64,000 nucleotides of DNA. It comes from Bacillus testis (GTDB taxonomy: Bacteria; Bacillota; Bacilli; Bacillales; DSM-1321). A program made the translations under genes and the position numbers. Where the stretch lies: positions 2,454,162 to 2,518,161 of the forward strand of contig NZ_LN851186.1 of NCBI RefSeq assembly GCF_001243895.1, in the 5' to 3' direction. The notes beneath the pieces were generated by a model. It was given only the letters and a program-made list of their open reading frames with translations. It was not told the DNA's origin and ran no database searches. This document shows positions 55,683 to 64,000 of this stretch, in pieces (the stretch's first letter is position 1; the number at the start of each line of letters is the position of its first letter).

Positions 55683-56495
55683 TTATTTTATCGCTCCTTG
55701 GGTTAGGCCTTCTTGTAGTTGTTTTTGTCCTGCGAATAGGAGAATTAGGGTCGGCAGGACGATGAGGATGACGGCGGCCATGACGACTCCCCAGTCGGAG
55801 GCGATTTCGTTTGACTGCATTTGCTTGATGCCAATTTGGACGGTCCGCGCCTGTTCGGTGTTGGTAACGAGGAGCGGCCAGAGGTACATATTCCATGTTG
55901 TCAGAAAGCCATAAACGCCAAGTGTGGCAATGCTTGTTTTCGATACCGGGAGGACGACATTCCAAAAGAAGCGGAAACGGCCGATACCTGCTACCTGGCT
56001 CGCTTCATAGAGCTCATGGGGAATGGTCTTGAAATTCTGACGCAATAGGAATGTACCGAATGCTAGCGTGAAGAATGGCAGCGTGAGCCCCAAGTACGAA
56101 TTGGTCCAGCCAAGGGCCTGGATGGTCTGGAAATTGGGGACCATCGTCGATTCCCACGGGACCATCATAGTGGCAACAAACAGAAAGAAAATGGCGTTCC
56201 GTCCTCTGAACGGGATGAAGACGAAGGCGAACGCCGCCAAACTCGAAAGCGCCACCTGCCCGGCCATGACGATTAACGACACGATTAAGCTGTTGATCAA
56301 ATATCGGAGCAGGGGCACCTTCTCAAATGCTTTGCTATAGTTTTCGAGCGAAAGAGAGCCTGGGAGCAGCTTCCCTTGGAGTACCTCCCCGCTGTTCATG
56401 AACGAAATCGATAGGGCGTAGAACACAGGAAACATGACAAAGATGGCGCAGATGATCAGCAATAAATAGATAACGGTCTTTCGGAGAGCGGTCAT
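55683..56495 (-). CDS. ugpE: ABC transporter permease UgpE
   Basis: 270 residues, six membrane helices, with the permease EAA loop (EASQVAGIGRFRFFWNVVLP). It overlaps ugpA by 4 nt (ATGA). The longer open frame to 56555 is rejected. Translation ends in GAIK, after which the repeat begins. Confidence 0.93.
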   Translation of the reverse strand: MTALRKTVIYLLLIICAIFVMFPVFYALSISFMNSGEVLQGKLLPGSLSLENYSKAFEKVPLLRYLINSLIVSLIVMAGQVALSSLAAFAFVFIPFRGRNAIFFLFVATMMVPWESTMVPNFQTIQALGWTNSYLGLTLPFFTLAFGTFLLRQNFKTIPHELYEASQVAGIGRFRFFWNVVLPVSKTSIATLGVYGFLTTWNMYLWPLLVTNTEQARTVQIGIKQMQSNEIASDWGVVMAAVILIVLPTLILLFAGQKQLQEGLTQGAIK

Positions 56496-57397
56496 TGGTA
56501 ATGCACCCTCCTTTCCCCAATCTTGAATTGCAGCCATGTCAGCACCAACACGCATAGGAACAACAGCACAGCTTGCGCACTCGCGCTGCCAACATTGTAA
56601 TTGATGAAGGCGTCTTTATAGATGCTGTAGACAATCACATTGGTGACATCGGTCGGACCGCCTTTCGTCAAAATATCAATTTGCCCGAATGTCTGAAATG
56701 CGTTGATCAATGTGACGATGATGACAAAGAAGAGTGTCGGTGACAGCATCGGCAACGTTATTTTCCGCAATTGGTACCAATAACCCGGCCCAGCGATCCG
56801 CGCACTTTCATACAAAGTGCGGTCGATATTTTGCAGCCCTCCCAACAAAACAAGAAAGGTGAAGCCGAGATTCATCCACACGGTAGCAAGCGATACCGAA
56901 AACAAGGCATATTTCGGATCGAGCAACCATTGGATGCCGCTCCAGCCGAACAGTTCGATGATCCGGTTAAACACGCCGATCGCCGGATTGTACATGAACA
57001 TCCAAATAATCGAGGAAGCGGCAACGCTCATGCCCATCGTCGAAGAAAAGAAGGTCCTGAAGATACCGATCCCTCTCAGCTTCTCGTTCGCTAGCAGCGC
57101 CAGCCCCAGTGCAAGAATTACGGTCAGCGGAACGGTGTACAGGACAAATCCGATTGTCGACTGCACGCTTTGCCAAAAGCCTGGATCCTCGAACAACCGG
57201 GTGTAATTATCGAGGCCCGTATAGGAAATCGGATTCCCCTGCGTGTCACTCCGGAATACACTGAGATAAAAGGTCCGAATCAACGGATAGACAAGGAATA
57301 CCCCAAATAGGATGATAGATGGCGACAGGTACAGCAGCCCGGTGCCGGCCGAAGCCAGATTGGACGTCCATCTGGCAGGAGGAACCTTGATGTTCAT
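56492..57397 (-). CDS. ugpA: ABC transporter permease UgpA
   Basis: 301 residues with six membrane helices and the EAA loop (ESARIAGPGYWYQLRKITLP). Start overlaps the ugpC stop (ATGA). Partner of UgpE in the membrane channel. Confidence 0.93.
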   Translation of the reverse strand: MNIKVPPARWTSNLASAGTGLLYLSPSIILFGVFLVYPLIRTFYLSVFRSDTQGNPISYTGLDNYTRLFEDPGFWQSVQSTIGFVLYTVPLTVILALGLALLANEKLRGIGIFRTFFSSTMGMSVAASSIIWMFMYNPAIGVFNRIIELFGWSGIQWLLDPKYALFSVSLATVWMNLGFTFLVLLGGLQNIDRTLYESARIAGPGYWYQLRKITLPMLSPTLFFVIIVTLINAFQTFGQIDILTKGGPTDVTNVIVYSIYKDAFINYNVGSASAQAVLLFLCVLVLTWLQFKIGERRVHYQ

Positions 57398-58482
57398 AAG
57401 GCCTCACCCTTATCAGGACCAGAAATGAAGCTGCCTGCTGCGGCCTGGCCTTCCTTGTCGAACAGCATCACATGCTCGGGCGCCACATAGCAAGGCACCC
57501 TTTGTCCGACACACAGCTGCCATTGCCCCGGCCACCTTGCACTCCACTGATGGTTCCCCACCGCAAAACCGAGGAGTGTCTCTGTTCCAAGCACTTCTAC
57601 ATTGAGAAGCTCCGCAAAGAAAGTAACTTTTTCCTCCGCACGGCTGATATGTTCCGGACGGACACCGATTGTCCCCTTTTTTCCCGGCAATGAATGCGCA
57701 CTATTGATTGCAGGCCCCGCTGGAATCCGCCACCTGCCGTCTTCGTAGTCTGCCTCGGCAAGGTTCATCGGCGGGGATCCGATGAAAGAAGCGACAAATG
57801 TGTTTCCGGGGCTGTTATAGATATCCAAGGGCCGCCCTACCTGCTGGACCACCCCCTTATCAAGGATCATCATCCGGTCCGCCATCGTCATCGCCTCCAC
57901 CTGGTCATGGGTGACATAAATCATCGTCAGGCCAAGACGCCTCTGAATTTGCCTGATTTCCGAGCGCATCTTCGCCCGCAGCTTGGCATCCAGGTTCGAC
58001 AACGGCTCATCCATCAGGCAAATCGGCGACTGCGTCACGATTGCCCGCGCCAATGCCACCCGCTGGCGTTGCCCACCCGACAGCTGGCGTGGCTTGCGCT
58101 TCAGCAATTCGGTGAGGCCGAGCATCTCGGCCGTCTCCAAGCAACGGCTCCTTTGCTCTTCCTTCGATATCTTCTTGGTGTACAGGCCGAACGTAATATT
58201 CTGTTCCACCGTCAAATGGGGGAACAATGCATAGTTCTGGAAAACCATCGACAACTGTCTTTTATTGGCAGGCAGCCCGTTGGCATATACGCCATCAATC
58301 CACAGAGAGCCTTCAGTGATATCCTCCAGGCCGGCGATCATCCGGAGAATCGTACTTTTCCCGCATCCGGACGGGCCTACAAGGACAAAGAACTCCCCCG
58401 CTTCAACAGTAGCGTCGATTCCTTTGATCACTTCCCCGCCGTCATACTTTTTGCGAATGTTCTCCAATCTCAATGATTTCAT
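57394..58482 (-). CDS. ugpC: ABC transporter ATP-binding protein UgpC
   Basis: 362 residues: nucleotide-binding domain with Walker A GPSGCGKST, signature LSGGQRQR and Walker B CLMDEPLSNLD, then a C-terminal regulatory TOBE/OB domain of the MalK/UgpC class. The ATG at 58482 is preferred (GGGTG upstream); an in-frame GTG lies three codons earlier. First gene of the operon, below a candidate PhoP box. Confidence 0.93.
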   Translation of the reverse strand: MKSLRLENIRKKYDGGEVIKGIDATVEAGEFFVLVGPSGCGKSTILRMIAGLEDITEGSLWIDGVYANGLPANKRQLSMVFQNYALFPHLTVEQNITFGLYTKKISKEEQRSRCLETAEMLGLTELLKRKPRQLSGGQRQRVALARAIVTQSPICLMDEPLSNLDAKLRAKMRSEIRQIQRRLGLTMIYVTHDQVEAMTMADRMMILDKGVVQQVGRPLDIYNSPGNTFVASFIGSPPMNLAEADYEDGRWRIPAGPAINSAHSLPGKKGTIGVRPEHISRAEEKVTFFAELLNVEVLGTETLLGFAVGNHQWSARWPGQWQLCVGQRVPCYVAPEHVMLFDKEGQAAAGSFISGPDKGEAL

Positions 58483-58603
58483 GCCCAACACACCCTTTCA
58501 TCCCGCCTGCATGCTATGTATGATTCTAAGTTGTGCACGTCACATTGCCGCCAGCATATTGATACGGTTTTATCTTCGATTCTAAAGGTTATTTATTGAA
58601 AAA

Positions 58604-58642
58604 TTCCAATAGTTCTGTAATAGTTTATGAAGGTGCTGTTAA
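58604..58642 (-). promoter_or_regulatory. Candidate PhoP box of the ugp operon
   Basis: On the minus strand four hexamers recur every 11 nt: TTAACA (58642), TTCATA (58631), TTACAG (58620), TTGGAA (58609). PhoP of B. subtilis binds TT(A/T/C)ACA-like repeats with this spacing. It lies 122 nt upstream of ugpC. Confidence 0.5.
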
Positions 58643-58890
58643 ATTAGAATAAATTTACAACCAAAGGGTTGCCCAGAGAAAAGGATGCCGACACGCTTCA
58701 ATTAACCGTGGCCAATAGGCTGATTCCGAAGCCCCATCCTTCAGCATTCAAATCATGTACATAATGGTGAAGTCGTGAAATTTGGTTTATTCAATGGCCC
58801 GAGCGGGAATGGGACTATGGTTGCATATGCCATCTATAGAAATGCACCTTTACACACAAAACCAGAAAGAGCATAAGGGAGAGATAAAGC

Positions 58891-59793
58891 ATGCAATTCA
58901 AACATATAACAGTAGCCGGCAGCGGTGTCCTGGGAAGTCAAATCGCTTTCCAAACCGCATTCAAAGGTTTTGATGTAACGATCTATGATATTAACGATGA
59001 TGCCATCAAGAAAGCAAAAGAGCGCATCGCCAGTTTGGAAGGCGTCTATACCGAATATTTCAAGAATGAACAAGATGCAGCTAAGTCGGCTCAATCACGT
59101 ATCCGTTATGCGACCGACCTTGCGGAAGCCGTGAAAGATGCCGACCTCGTCATCGAAGCGATTCCTGAAGTCGAAAAAATCAAACAAGATTTCTATAAAC
59201 AATTAGGAAAAGCAGCACCGGCTGATACGATCTTCGCCACCAACTCATCCACCATGCTGCCAAGCCAGTTCGCCGAATATACTGGCCGCCCGGAAAAATT
59301 CCTGGCATTGCACTTTGCGAACCATGTGTGGCAGAACAACACCGGGGAAGTCATGGAGCATGCGGGAACCGATCCAAAGGTCGTCCAAGAAGTGCTTGAT
59401 TTTGCAGCAGCAATTGGCATGGTCCCACTGCATATTAAAAAAGAACAGCCCGGCTATATCCTGAACAGCCTGCTCGTTCCGTTACTCGATGCGGCTCAGG
59501 GATTATGGGGCAATGGCGTCGCTGATCCGCAAACAATCGACAAAACATGGATGATCGCCACTGGCGCACCGATGGGCCCATTCGGCATCATCGACGTCGT
59601 CGGCTTGCAGACCGTCTATAACATCGTCAGCACCAAAGCAGCGCAACATCCGGAAAACAAAGGCTACAAAGCCATTGCCGACATGGTCAAAACCCAATTT
59701 CTCGATAAAGGAAAAATGGGGATGGGCACAGGCGAAGGTTTCTATACCTATCCGAACCCAGCTTATCTAGAAAAAGACTTTTTACAGCCTTAA
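58891..59793 (+). CDS. 3-hydroxyacyl-CoA dehydrogenase family protein
   Basis: 300 residues: N-terminal NAD-binding domain with GSGVLGSQIA (near residue 10) and C-terminal helical domain. The catalytic His is in ALHFANHVWQN and the Asn in TNSS; MGTGEGFYTY is near the end. It may act on 3-hydroxybutyryl-CoA or another hydroxyacyl substrate. It stands alone, with AGGGAGAG before the ATG and a terminator after, and no beta-oxidation genes nearby. Confidence 0.88.
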   Translation: MQFKHITVAGSGVLGSQIAFQTAFKGFDVTIYDINDDAIKKAKERIASLEGVYTEYFKNEQDAAKSAQSRIRYATDLAEAVKDADLVIEAIPEVEKIKQDFYKQLGKAAPADTIFATNSSTMLPSQFAEYTGRPEKFLALHFANHVWQNNTGEVMEHAGTDPKVVQEVLDFAAAIGMVPLHIKKEQPGYILNSLLVPLLDAAQGLWGNGVADPQTIDKTWMIATGAPMGPFGIIDVVGLQTVYNIVSTKAAQHPENKGYKAIADMVKTQFLDKGKMGMGTGEGFYTYPNPAYLEKDFLQP

Positions 59794-59799
59794 TAGTAA

Positions 59800-59840
59800 A
59801 AAAAAGGATGGCTTTGTCTATGACAGTAGCCATCCTTTTT
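59800..59840 (+). terminator. Terminator of the hydroxyacyl-CoA dehydrogenase gene
   Basis: AAAGGATGGCT/AGCCATCCTTT stem followed by TT; A-rich on the other side, so it may also serve the converging M20 gene. Confidence 0.85.
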
Positions 59841-59868
59841 GAATTGCTTTAACATGAATGAGATTGCT

Positions 59869-61020
59869 TTATTCATGATTTTCCAAATAAACCATTGCCA
59901 GCTCTGCGAAATAATTCGCCGCTACTTCAAGCGCTTCTTCATTCAAATCATATCGCGGATGATGCCAGTCAAACTCACCGCCTACCCCTATCCAAACAAA
60001 AAATCCAGGAATCTTTGTCTGATAAAAGGCAAAATCCTCTCCTGCAGGGCTTTGTTCTGCTTCCACAAACGTATAATCCAGATTTTGCGCGGCTTCTTTT
60101 ATCACTTCCGTAAATCGGGCGTCGTTGTTGACCACCGGCAAATACGGATGCCATCTAAAATCAGCCCTGGCGGCGAATCCTGCGGCGATGCCTTCAGCCG
60201 TACGCTTCATTAGTTGCGGAATCAATTCTCTTGCTTCATTCTGGAAAGTACGGACAGTCCCTTCCATCGTCACTTTGCCGGGGATAACATTCCATGTATT
60301 TCCGCCATGAATTTGCGTAATGCTGATAACGGCATTATGGAAAGATGAAATATTACGGGAAACGATTGACTGAAGCGCTACAATAATCTGACCAGCCACA
60401 ACAATCGGGTCAATCGTATTATCCGGTATGCCCGCATGGCCCCCAATCCCGTATACATCAAGCTCAAAACGGTCAACACTTGCCATAAGGGAGCCTTCTC
60501 GAACCCCAATCGTACCGACGGGTAAATCAGGCTTATTGTGCATGCCAAAAATGGCCTCCACATCTTGAAGGACTCCTGCTTTTTCTAGTGCGACTGCCCC
60601 TTGCGCGATTTCCTCGGCTGGCTGGAACAGGATTAGGACCTTTCCTTTCAATTTATCTTTTTTCGCATGCAGAAGGATTGCAGCCCCGATCATCGCCGCC
60701 GTGTGAAAGTCATGGCCGCAAGCATGCATGACTCCTTCTCTTTTTGATGCAAAAGGAAGCCCTGTTTCTTCATTGATTGGAAGGGCGTCGATATCTGCCC
60801 GCAAAGCGATTGTCGGTCCCTCCTGGTTCCCGGTGATTTCAGCGATCACTGCTGTCTCGATCTCGGAATCGACAACCGGTATGCCCGCTTCCTTTAGCCA
60901 AGCTCGGATTCTCTCAGCAGTCTCATACTCTTTAAAGGATAGTTCCGGATGTTCATGCAGTTCGCGCCGATATTCAATTAATCTCTCTAATAAGGAACAT
61001 TCCTGGTGTCCGTCCATCAT
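59869..61020 (-). CDS. M20 family N-acyl-amino acid amidohydrolase (YxeP-like)
   Basis: 383 residues. Metal-binding and catalytic motifs: HEHPELSFKEYETA, HACGHDFHTA, PAEE, and the His in the late HPRYDLNEEAL. Enzymes of this class remove acetyl or other acyl groups from amino acids. Together with the three transport genes upstream the layout is that of the B. subtilis yxeMNOP set, which takes part in handling modified cysteine compounds such as S-(2-succino)cysteine. The substrate here is inferred. Confidence 0.85.
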   Translation of the reverse strand: MMDGHQECSLLERLIEYRRELHEHPELSFKEYETAERIRAWLKEAGIPVVDSEIETAVIAEITGNQEGPTIALRADIDALPINEETGLPFASKREGVMHACGHDFHTAAMIGAAILLHAKKDKLKGKVLILFQPAEEIAQGAVALEKAGVLQDVEAIFGMHNKPDLPVGTIGVREGSLMASVDRFELDVYGIGGHAGIPDNTIDPIVVAGQIIVALQSIVSRNISSFHNAVISITQIHGGNTWNVIPGKVTMEGTVRTFQNEARELIPQLMKRTAEGIAAGFAARADFRWHPYLPVVNNDARFTEVIKEAAQNLDYTFVEAEQSPAGEDFAFYQTKIPGFFVWIGVGGEFDWHHPRYDLNEEALEVAANYFAELAMVYLENHE

Positions 61021-61065
61021 TTTCCCTTCTTCCTGCTTAACTTTTGCGCTTATCCCCGCATCCAG

Positions 61066-61806
61066 CTAATGGGCCAGATTACGAAGAAATTGCTTCGTTC
61101 TATCCTTTTGCGGATTCTCAAACAATAATTCTGGTCTATTCGTTTCAACCACTTTACCGTCAGCCATGAACACAACCCTGTCTGCCACCTCTTTGGCAAA
61201 ATTCATTTCGTGCGTGACAATGACCATTGTTTGGCCTTCCTTTGCCAGGTTCTTCATGACAGCCAGCACTTCTCCCACAAGCTCGGGATCCAATGCGGAT
61301 GTAGGCTCATCAAACAGAAGCACCTCCGGTTTCATGGCTAAAGCGCGGGCAATAGCGGCTCTTTGCATTTGCCCCCCAGAAAGCTGTTCAGGATATTTAT
61401 CGCAGTGCTCCGATAAGCCCACCTTTTTTAATAATTCTCTTGCTTCTTCCATGACTTCTTGTTTATTTCTTTTTTGAACGAGGATTGGTGCTTCAGCCAC
61501 ATTTTGAATTACGGTCAAATGAGGAAATAAATGGAAACCCTGAAATACCATTCCGGAATATCGGCGAATCTCGGAAACTTGTTTTTTTGTTGGCTGTTTT
61601 CCTTGAAACGTGATCGTTTTATCGCCAATGGAAATGCTGCCCTTTTCCGGTGTCTCTAATAGATTCAAACAACGGAGTAGGGTAGTCTTGCCTGATCCCG
61701 AAGGACCGATTAAGCAGAGCACTTCTCCTTGGTTGACTGAAATAGATATATTTCTTAGGACCGTCTGCTCGCCAAAGCTTTTATCTAAATCCTTAATTTC
61801 GATCAA
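61066..61806 (-). CDS. Polar amino acid ABC transporter ATP-binding protein (YxeO-like)
   Basis: 246 residues with Walker [10 protein letters not shown], signature LSGGQMQR and Walker [12 protein letters not shown]. The start is TTG with GAGGTG 7 nt upstream. Second transport component of the yxe-type operon. Confidence 0.92.
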   Translation of the reverse strand: MIEIKDLDKSFGEQTVLRNISISVNQGEVLCLIGPSGSGKTTLLRCLNLLETPEKGSISIGDKTITFQGKQPTKKQVSEIRRYSGMVFQGFHLFPHLTVIQNVAEAPILVQKRNKQEVMEEARELLKKVGLSEHCDKYPEQLSGGQMQRAAIARALAMKPEVLLFDEPTSALDPELVGEVLAVMKNLAKEGQTMVIVTHEMNFAKEVADRVVFMADGKVVETNRPELLFENPQKDRTKQFLRNLAH

Positions 61807-61817
61807 TCTTCAACACC

Positions 61818-62498
61818 TCATTTCATATGGCGGCTATATTTTTTCTCCAAATAATTTTGCAGAACCGATCCGAGTGAACAAATGGCCCAGTAAATCAGCG
61901 CCACCAAAATATACATGGTCATCGTCTCATATGTACGCCCAGCAACCACTTTAGCATTATAAAGCACTTCAGGGACCGTAATAACCGCAGTCAAGGAAGT
62001 ACCTTTAATGATGTCTATGAAGAGGCTCGATAATGGGGGCAAAGCCACTCTGGCAGCCTGTGGCAAGATAATTTTGCGCATTGTTTGCCAGTAACCCATC
62101 TGTAAAGTAGCGGCGGCTTCCCATTGCCCTTTAGGAATAGACATGATGGCCGATCGGATTACCTCGGCGATATAACCGGCGAAATGCGTCGATATCCCGA
62201 TAATAGCCGCAGCAATCGGCGTAAATTCAATGCCTACCATCGGCAAGCCAAAATACAGAATAAAAAGCCATACCAACAGCGGAGTCCCTCTCATAAATGA
62301 AATGTAGAACCGGGCAATCCAGTGAAGAAGCTTATTGGCCGACATTCTGCCTGTCGCGATCAACAATCCCAACAGCAGGCCAATCGCCATACTGGCAAGT
62401 GAAAGCAATAGCGTGTAACCCAAACCTTGAATGACAAAAGGAAATGAGTCAACTACAAGATCCCAGTTAAACACATACTCCCATTTGAAATTTTCCAT
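61818..62498 (-). CDS. Polar amino acid ABC transporter permease (YxeN-like)
   Basis: 226 residues with about five membrane helices and the HEQ/HisM-type permease loop (EAAATLQMGYWQTMRKIILP). ATG 62498 follows GGGGGAAAG; the longer frame to 62525 is rejected. Confidence 0.92.
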   Translation of the reverse strand: MENFKWEYVFNWDLVVDSFPFVIQGLGYTLLLSLASMAIGLLLGLLIATGRMSANKLLHWIARFYISFMRGTPLLVWLFILYFGLPMVGIEFTPIAAAIIGISTHFAGYIAEVIRSAIMSIPKGQWEAAATLQMGYWQTMRKIILPQAARVALPPLSSLFIDIIKGTSLTAVITVPEVLYNAKVVAGRTYETMTMYILVALIYWAICSLGSVLQNYLEKKYSRHMK

Positions 62499-62576
62499 CT
62501 TCTTTCCCCCTGAATGGACATACAATCGAAGAATACCGCCGGAATGGGATTTTTCTTGTTCTCCCTCAATCCGTCT

Positions 62577-63410
62577 TTATTCGACGATATCTTTTTCATC
62601 CACTTTTTTAGTGACATCCGATCCGAGGAATTTTTCCGAAAGCTTCTTGATGGTTCCATCTTCAAGCATATCCTTAATGGCACCGTCCACCTTCTTCTTC
62701 AGTTCATCATTGTCCTTTTTCATCACCATGACGCCGACGTTCGGCTGGAATTTAATGTCACCAAGCATCTTCAGGCGATCATCATTCAGCTGTTTCAGAG
62801 CGAGTTCGATCATCAAATGATCATTGAGGAATCCATCAATTCTTCCAACAGCAATGTCCCGCAGAATAGTGTCAGTTCCTTCTGTATAAGAAACCACTTC
62901 TGCACCGTGCGCTCTTGAGAAATCAGCAAAATTGCTTGTTGGCGAACCGCCAAATTTTTTATTTTTAAAATCATCCACTGATTTTATTCCGGAAGAATCG
63001 CTTGAACGTACAACGATTGTCCCGTATGAATATTTATAAGGAATCGTAAAATCAAATTTCTTTTTCCGTTCTTCATTCACTGTGAAATTATTGGCAGCCA
63101 GATCAATCTGACCGTTTCGCAGCGCAGGGAGAATGCCATCAAATTCCATGGTCTTAAACTCCGCTTTCACACCCAATCTTTTACTGAATTCCTTCGCGAT
63201 TTCAACTTCGAACCCAGTAAGCTCGTTACTCTTTGCATCTTTATAATCCATTGGATAATAAGTCCCGGATGTGCCGATCACAATTTTCCCTTTTTCCTTA
63301 ACCTTTTCCCAACTATCTTGGCTCTTGTCATCTTTTTGCCCGCATGCAGTCAATACAGCGATTAGCATGACAACCGAAACTACGATACCTAAACTTCGTC
63401 TTCTCACCAT
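62577..63410 (-). CDS. Polar amino acid ABC transporter binding lipoprotein (YxeM-like)
   Basis: 277 residues. Lipobox LTAC (Cys23), then a family-3 solute-binding domain (GTSGTYYPMDY, LTGFEVEIAKEF, GRIDGFLNDHL). GAGGGAG precedes the ATG. First gene of the operon, under a good SigA promoter. Confidence 0.92.
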   Translation of the reverse strand: MVRRRSLGIVVSVVMLIAVLTACGQKDDKSQDSWEKVKEKGKIVIGTSGTYYPMDYKDAKSNELTGFEVEIAKEFSKRLGVKAEFKTMEFDGILPALRNGQIDLAANNFTVNEERKKKFDFTIPYKYSYGTIVVRSSDSSGIKSVDDFKNKKFGGSPTSNFADFSRAHGAEVVSYTEGTDTILRDIAVGRIDGFLNDHLMIELALKQLNDDRLKMLGDIKFQPNVGVMVMKKDNDELKKKVDGAIKDMLEDGTIKKLSEKFLGSDVTKKVDEKDIVE

Positions 63411-63443
63411 TCTCCCTCTTTTCCTATTACTTTAATCGGAATA

Positions 63444-63472
63444 AATATAACATCCCACCATAATACAGTCAA
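63444..63472 (-). promoter_or_regulatory. SigA-type promoter of the yxe-like operon
   Basis: Minus-strand TTGACT (63472-63467), 17-nt spacer, TATATT (63449-63444). An imperfect inverted repeat TTCC...GGAA lies just downstream near the start point and could be an operator; CymR control is known for such operons in B. subtilis, but this site is not certain. Confidence 0.65.
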
Positions 63473-63480
63473 TATACTAT

Positions 63481-64000
63481 TCAGAAAAGTCCTGCAATCG
63501 TGCTCAAAGAAGGAATCTCATTGAAGTGATAAATGTCCAAGTATCCTTTATCACCGATATAATAAGGAATCGTCCAAATCCTTTTTCTTTCCGCTTCATC
63601 AAAATCTGCCTGAGCTGCTTCCCTATATAACGGATTATCCAACGCTGCCTTGAACTCTCCCCGATTCATGCCTGCTTGGAAGGCGATATCCGCAAGTTGA
63701 TCAGCTTTTTCCACCGTCTCCCCCAATCGCCAAATCGCTTCAAAAACGAGTTGTTGATACGTGCTATATTTGCCTTCCGCTGCAGCATATTTTCCGCCGG
63801 TATGCGCGAGCACTGTGGAACCCTTCTTGGAAGGCGGAAAAATCGCCAAGCCTTTCTCCTCCCTTACTTGCTTCAGATACCTTTTCACCTGCTCCCCATA
63901 ATCGCTTGGTTTTGCAGGCGGAGAGGCATTCTCAGGTTTCTGGTAAGAGCGCCACTCCAACGTAATGCCTCTGTTTTCAAGCTCTTGAAGCCGTAATGAT
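63481..64000 (-). CDS. DsbA-like (FrnE-type) thiol oxidoreductase, 5' end outside the window
   Basis: The last 172 residues or so of a protein that continues past the right edge (frame open with SLRLQELENRGITLEWRSYQ). The helical insert and C-terminal segments (IAFQAGMNRGEF, IPYYIGDKGYLDIYH) resemble DsbA/2-hydroxychromene-isomerase-like proteins. The N-terminal thioredoxin half with the active-site cysteines is not in the window. It lies just upstream of the yxe-like operon, but that operon has its own promoter. Confidence 0.65.
   Translation of the reverse strand, partial: SLRLQELENRGITLEWRSYQKPENASPPAKPSDYGEQVKRYLKQVREEKGLAIFPPSKKGSTVLAHTGGKYAAAEGKYSTYQQLVFEAIWRLGETVEKADQLADIAFQAGMNRGEFKAALDNPLYREAAQADFDEAERKRIWTIPYYIGDKGYLDIYHFNEIPSLSTIAGLF

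Noticed and set aside
55408..55965. 185-codon minus frame over the repeat pair
   Set aside because: It runs across the 3' part of ugpE in another frame and through two repeat units; no ribosome site and no family.

Overview
The window is a chromosomal segment of a low-to-moderate GC, endospore-forming Bacillaceae member. It carries spoIVA, sleB-ypeB, prsW, ypzI, mtrB (TRAP), sigX-rsiX and resDE. Most genes lie on the minus strand, in nearly the order known from the Bacillus subtilis hbs/spoIVA to resDE region. I cannot name the species. No rRNA, tRNA, CRISPR array, intact insertion sequence or prophage was seen.

Region 1 (about 1-43.6 kb) is the conserved backbone. Read from high to low coordinate it runs: resDE; sigX-rsiX under a SigX-type promoter; an M23/LysM peptidase; serA (divergent, plus strand); ribU under an FMN riboswitch; fer (plus strand); ypbB (frameshifted)-recQ-ypbD-ypbE; ypbF; an AcuB-like CBS/ACT protein; ypbG; mecB; the glutamate dehydrogenase gene; ypdA; ansA; prsW; a BCCT transporter; sleB-ypeB; motI (ypfA); ypfB; cmk-plsC; ypfD; fni; ypzI (plus strand); yphA-YIEGIA-capping subunit; der-gpsA; yphE; yphF; spoIVA; hbs; folE-mtrB; hepS-menH-hepT. 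These genes serve menaquinone synthesis, respiration control, spore coat and cortex, membrane lipid synthesis and cell-envelope stress.

Region 2 (about 43.6-64 kb) is not syntenic. resABC are not upstream of resD; two decayed genes sit there instead (a GNAT acetyltransferase and an aminoglycoside-phosphotransferase-like gene with an amber stop). Then come dhaKLM, a small orphan gene, ydbST, cstA-ybdD, a ugpCAE-B-Q glycerophosphodiester operon with a candidate PhoP box, a 3-hydroxyacyl-CoA dehydrogenase, and a yxeMNOP-like amino-acid uptake and deacylation operon next to a DsbA-like gene cut by the window edge.

The most unusual feature is a dispersed repeat of about 140-150 nt, present in full or part at three places (left edge, after fer, inside the ugp operon). 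At two of them the first unit starts 2-7 nt after a stop codon in the sense orientation. Two full units have terminal arms that differ in sequence but stay complementary, which suggests a selected secondary structure. Other points are a plus-strand terminator without a gene between hbs and spoIVA, a small frameshifted lipoprotein gene, and a possible ATC start for the BCCT transporter.
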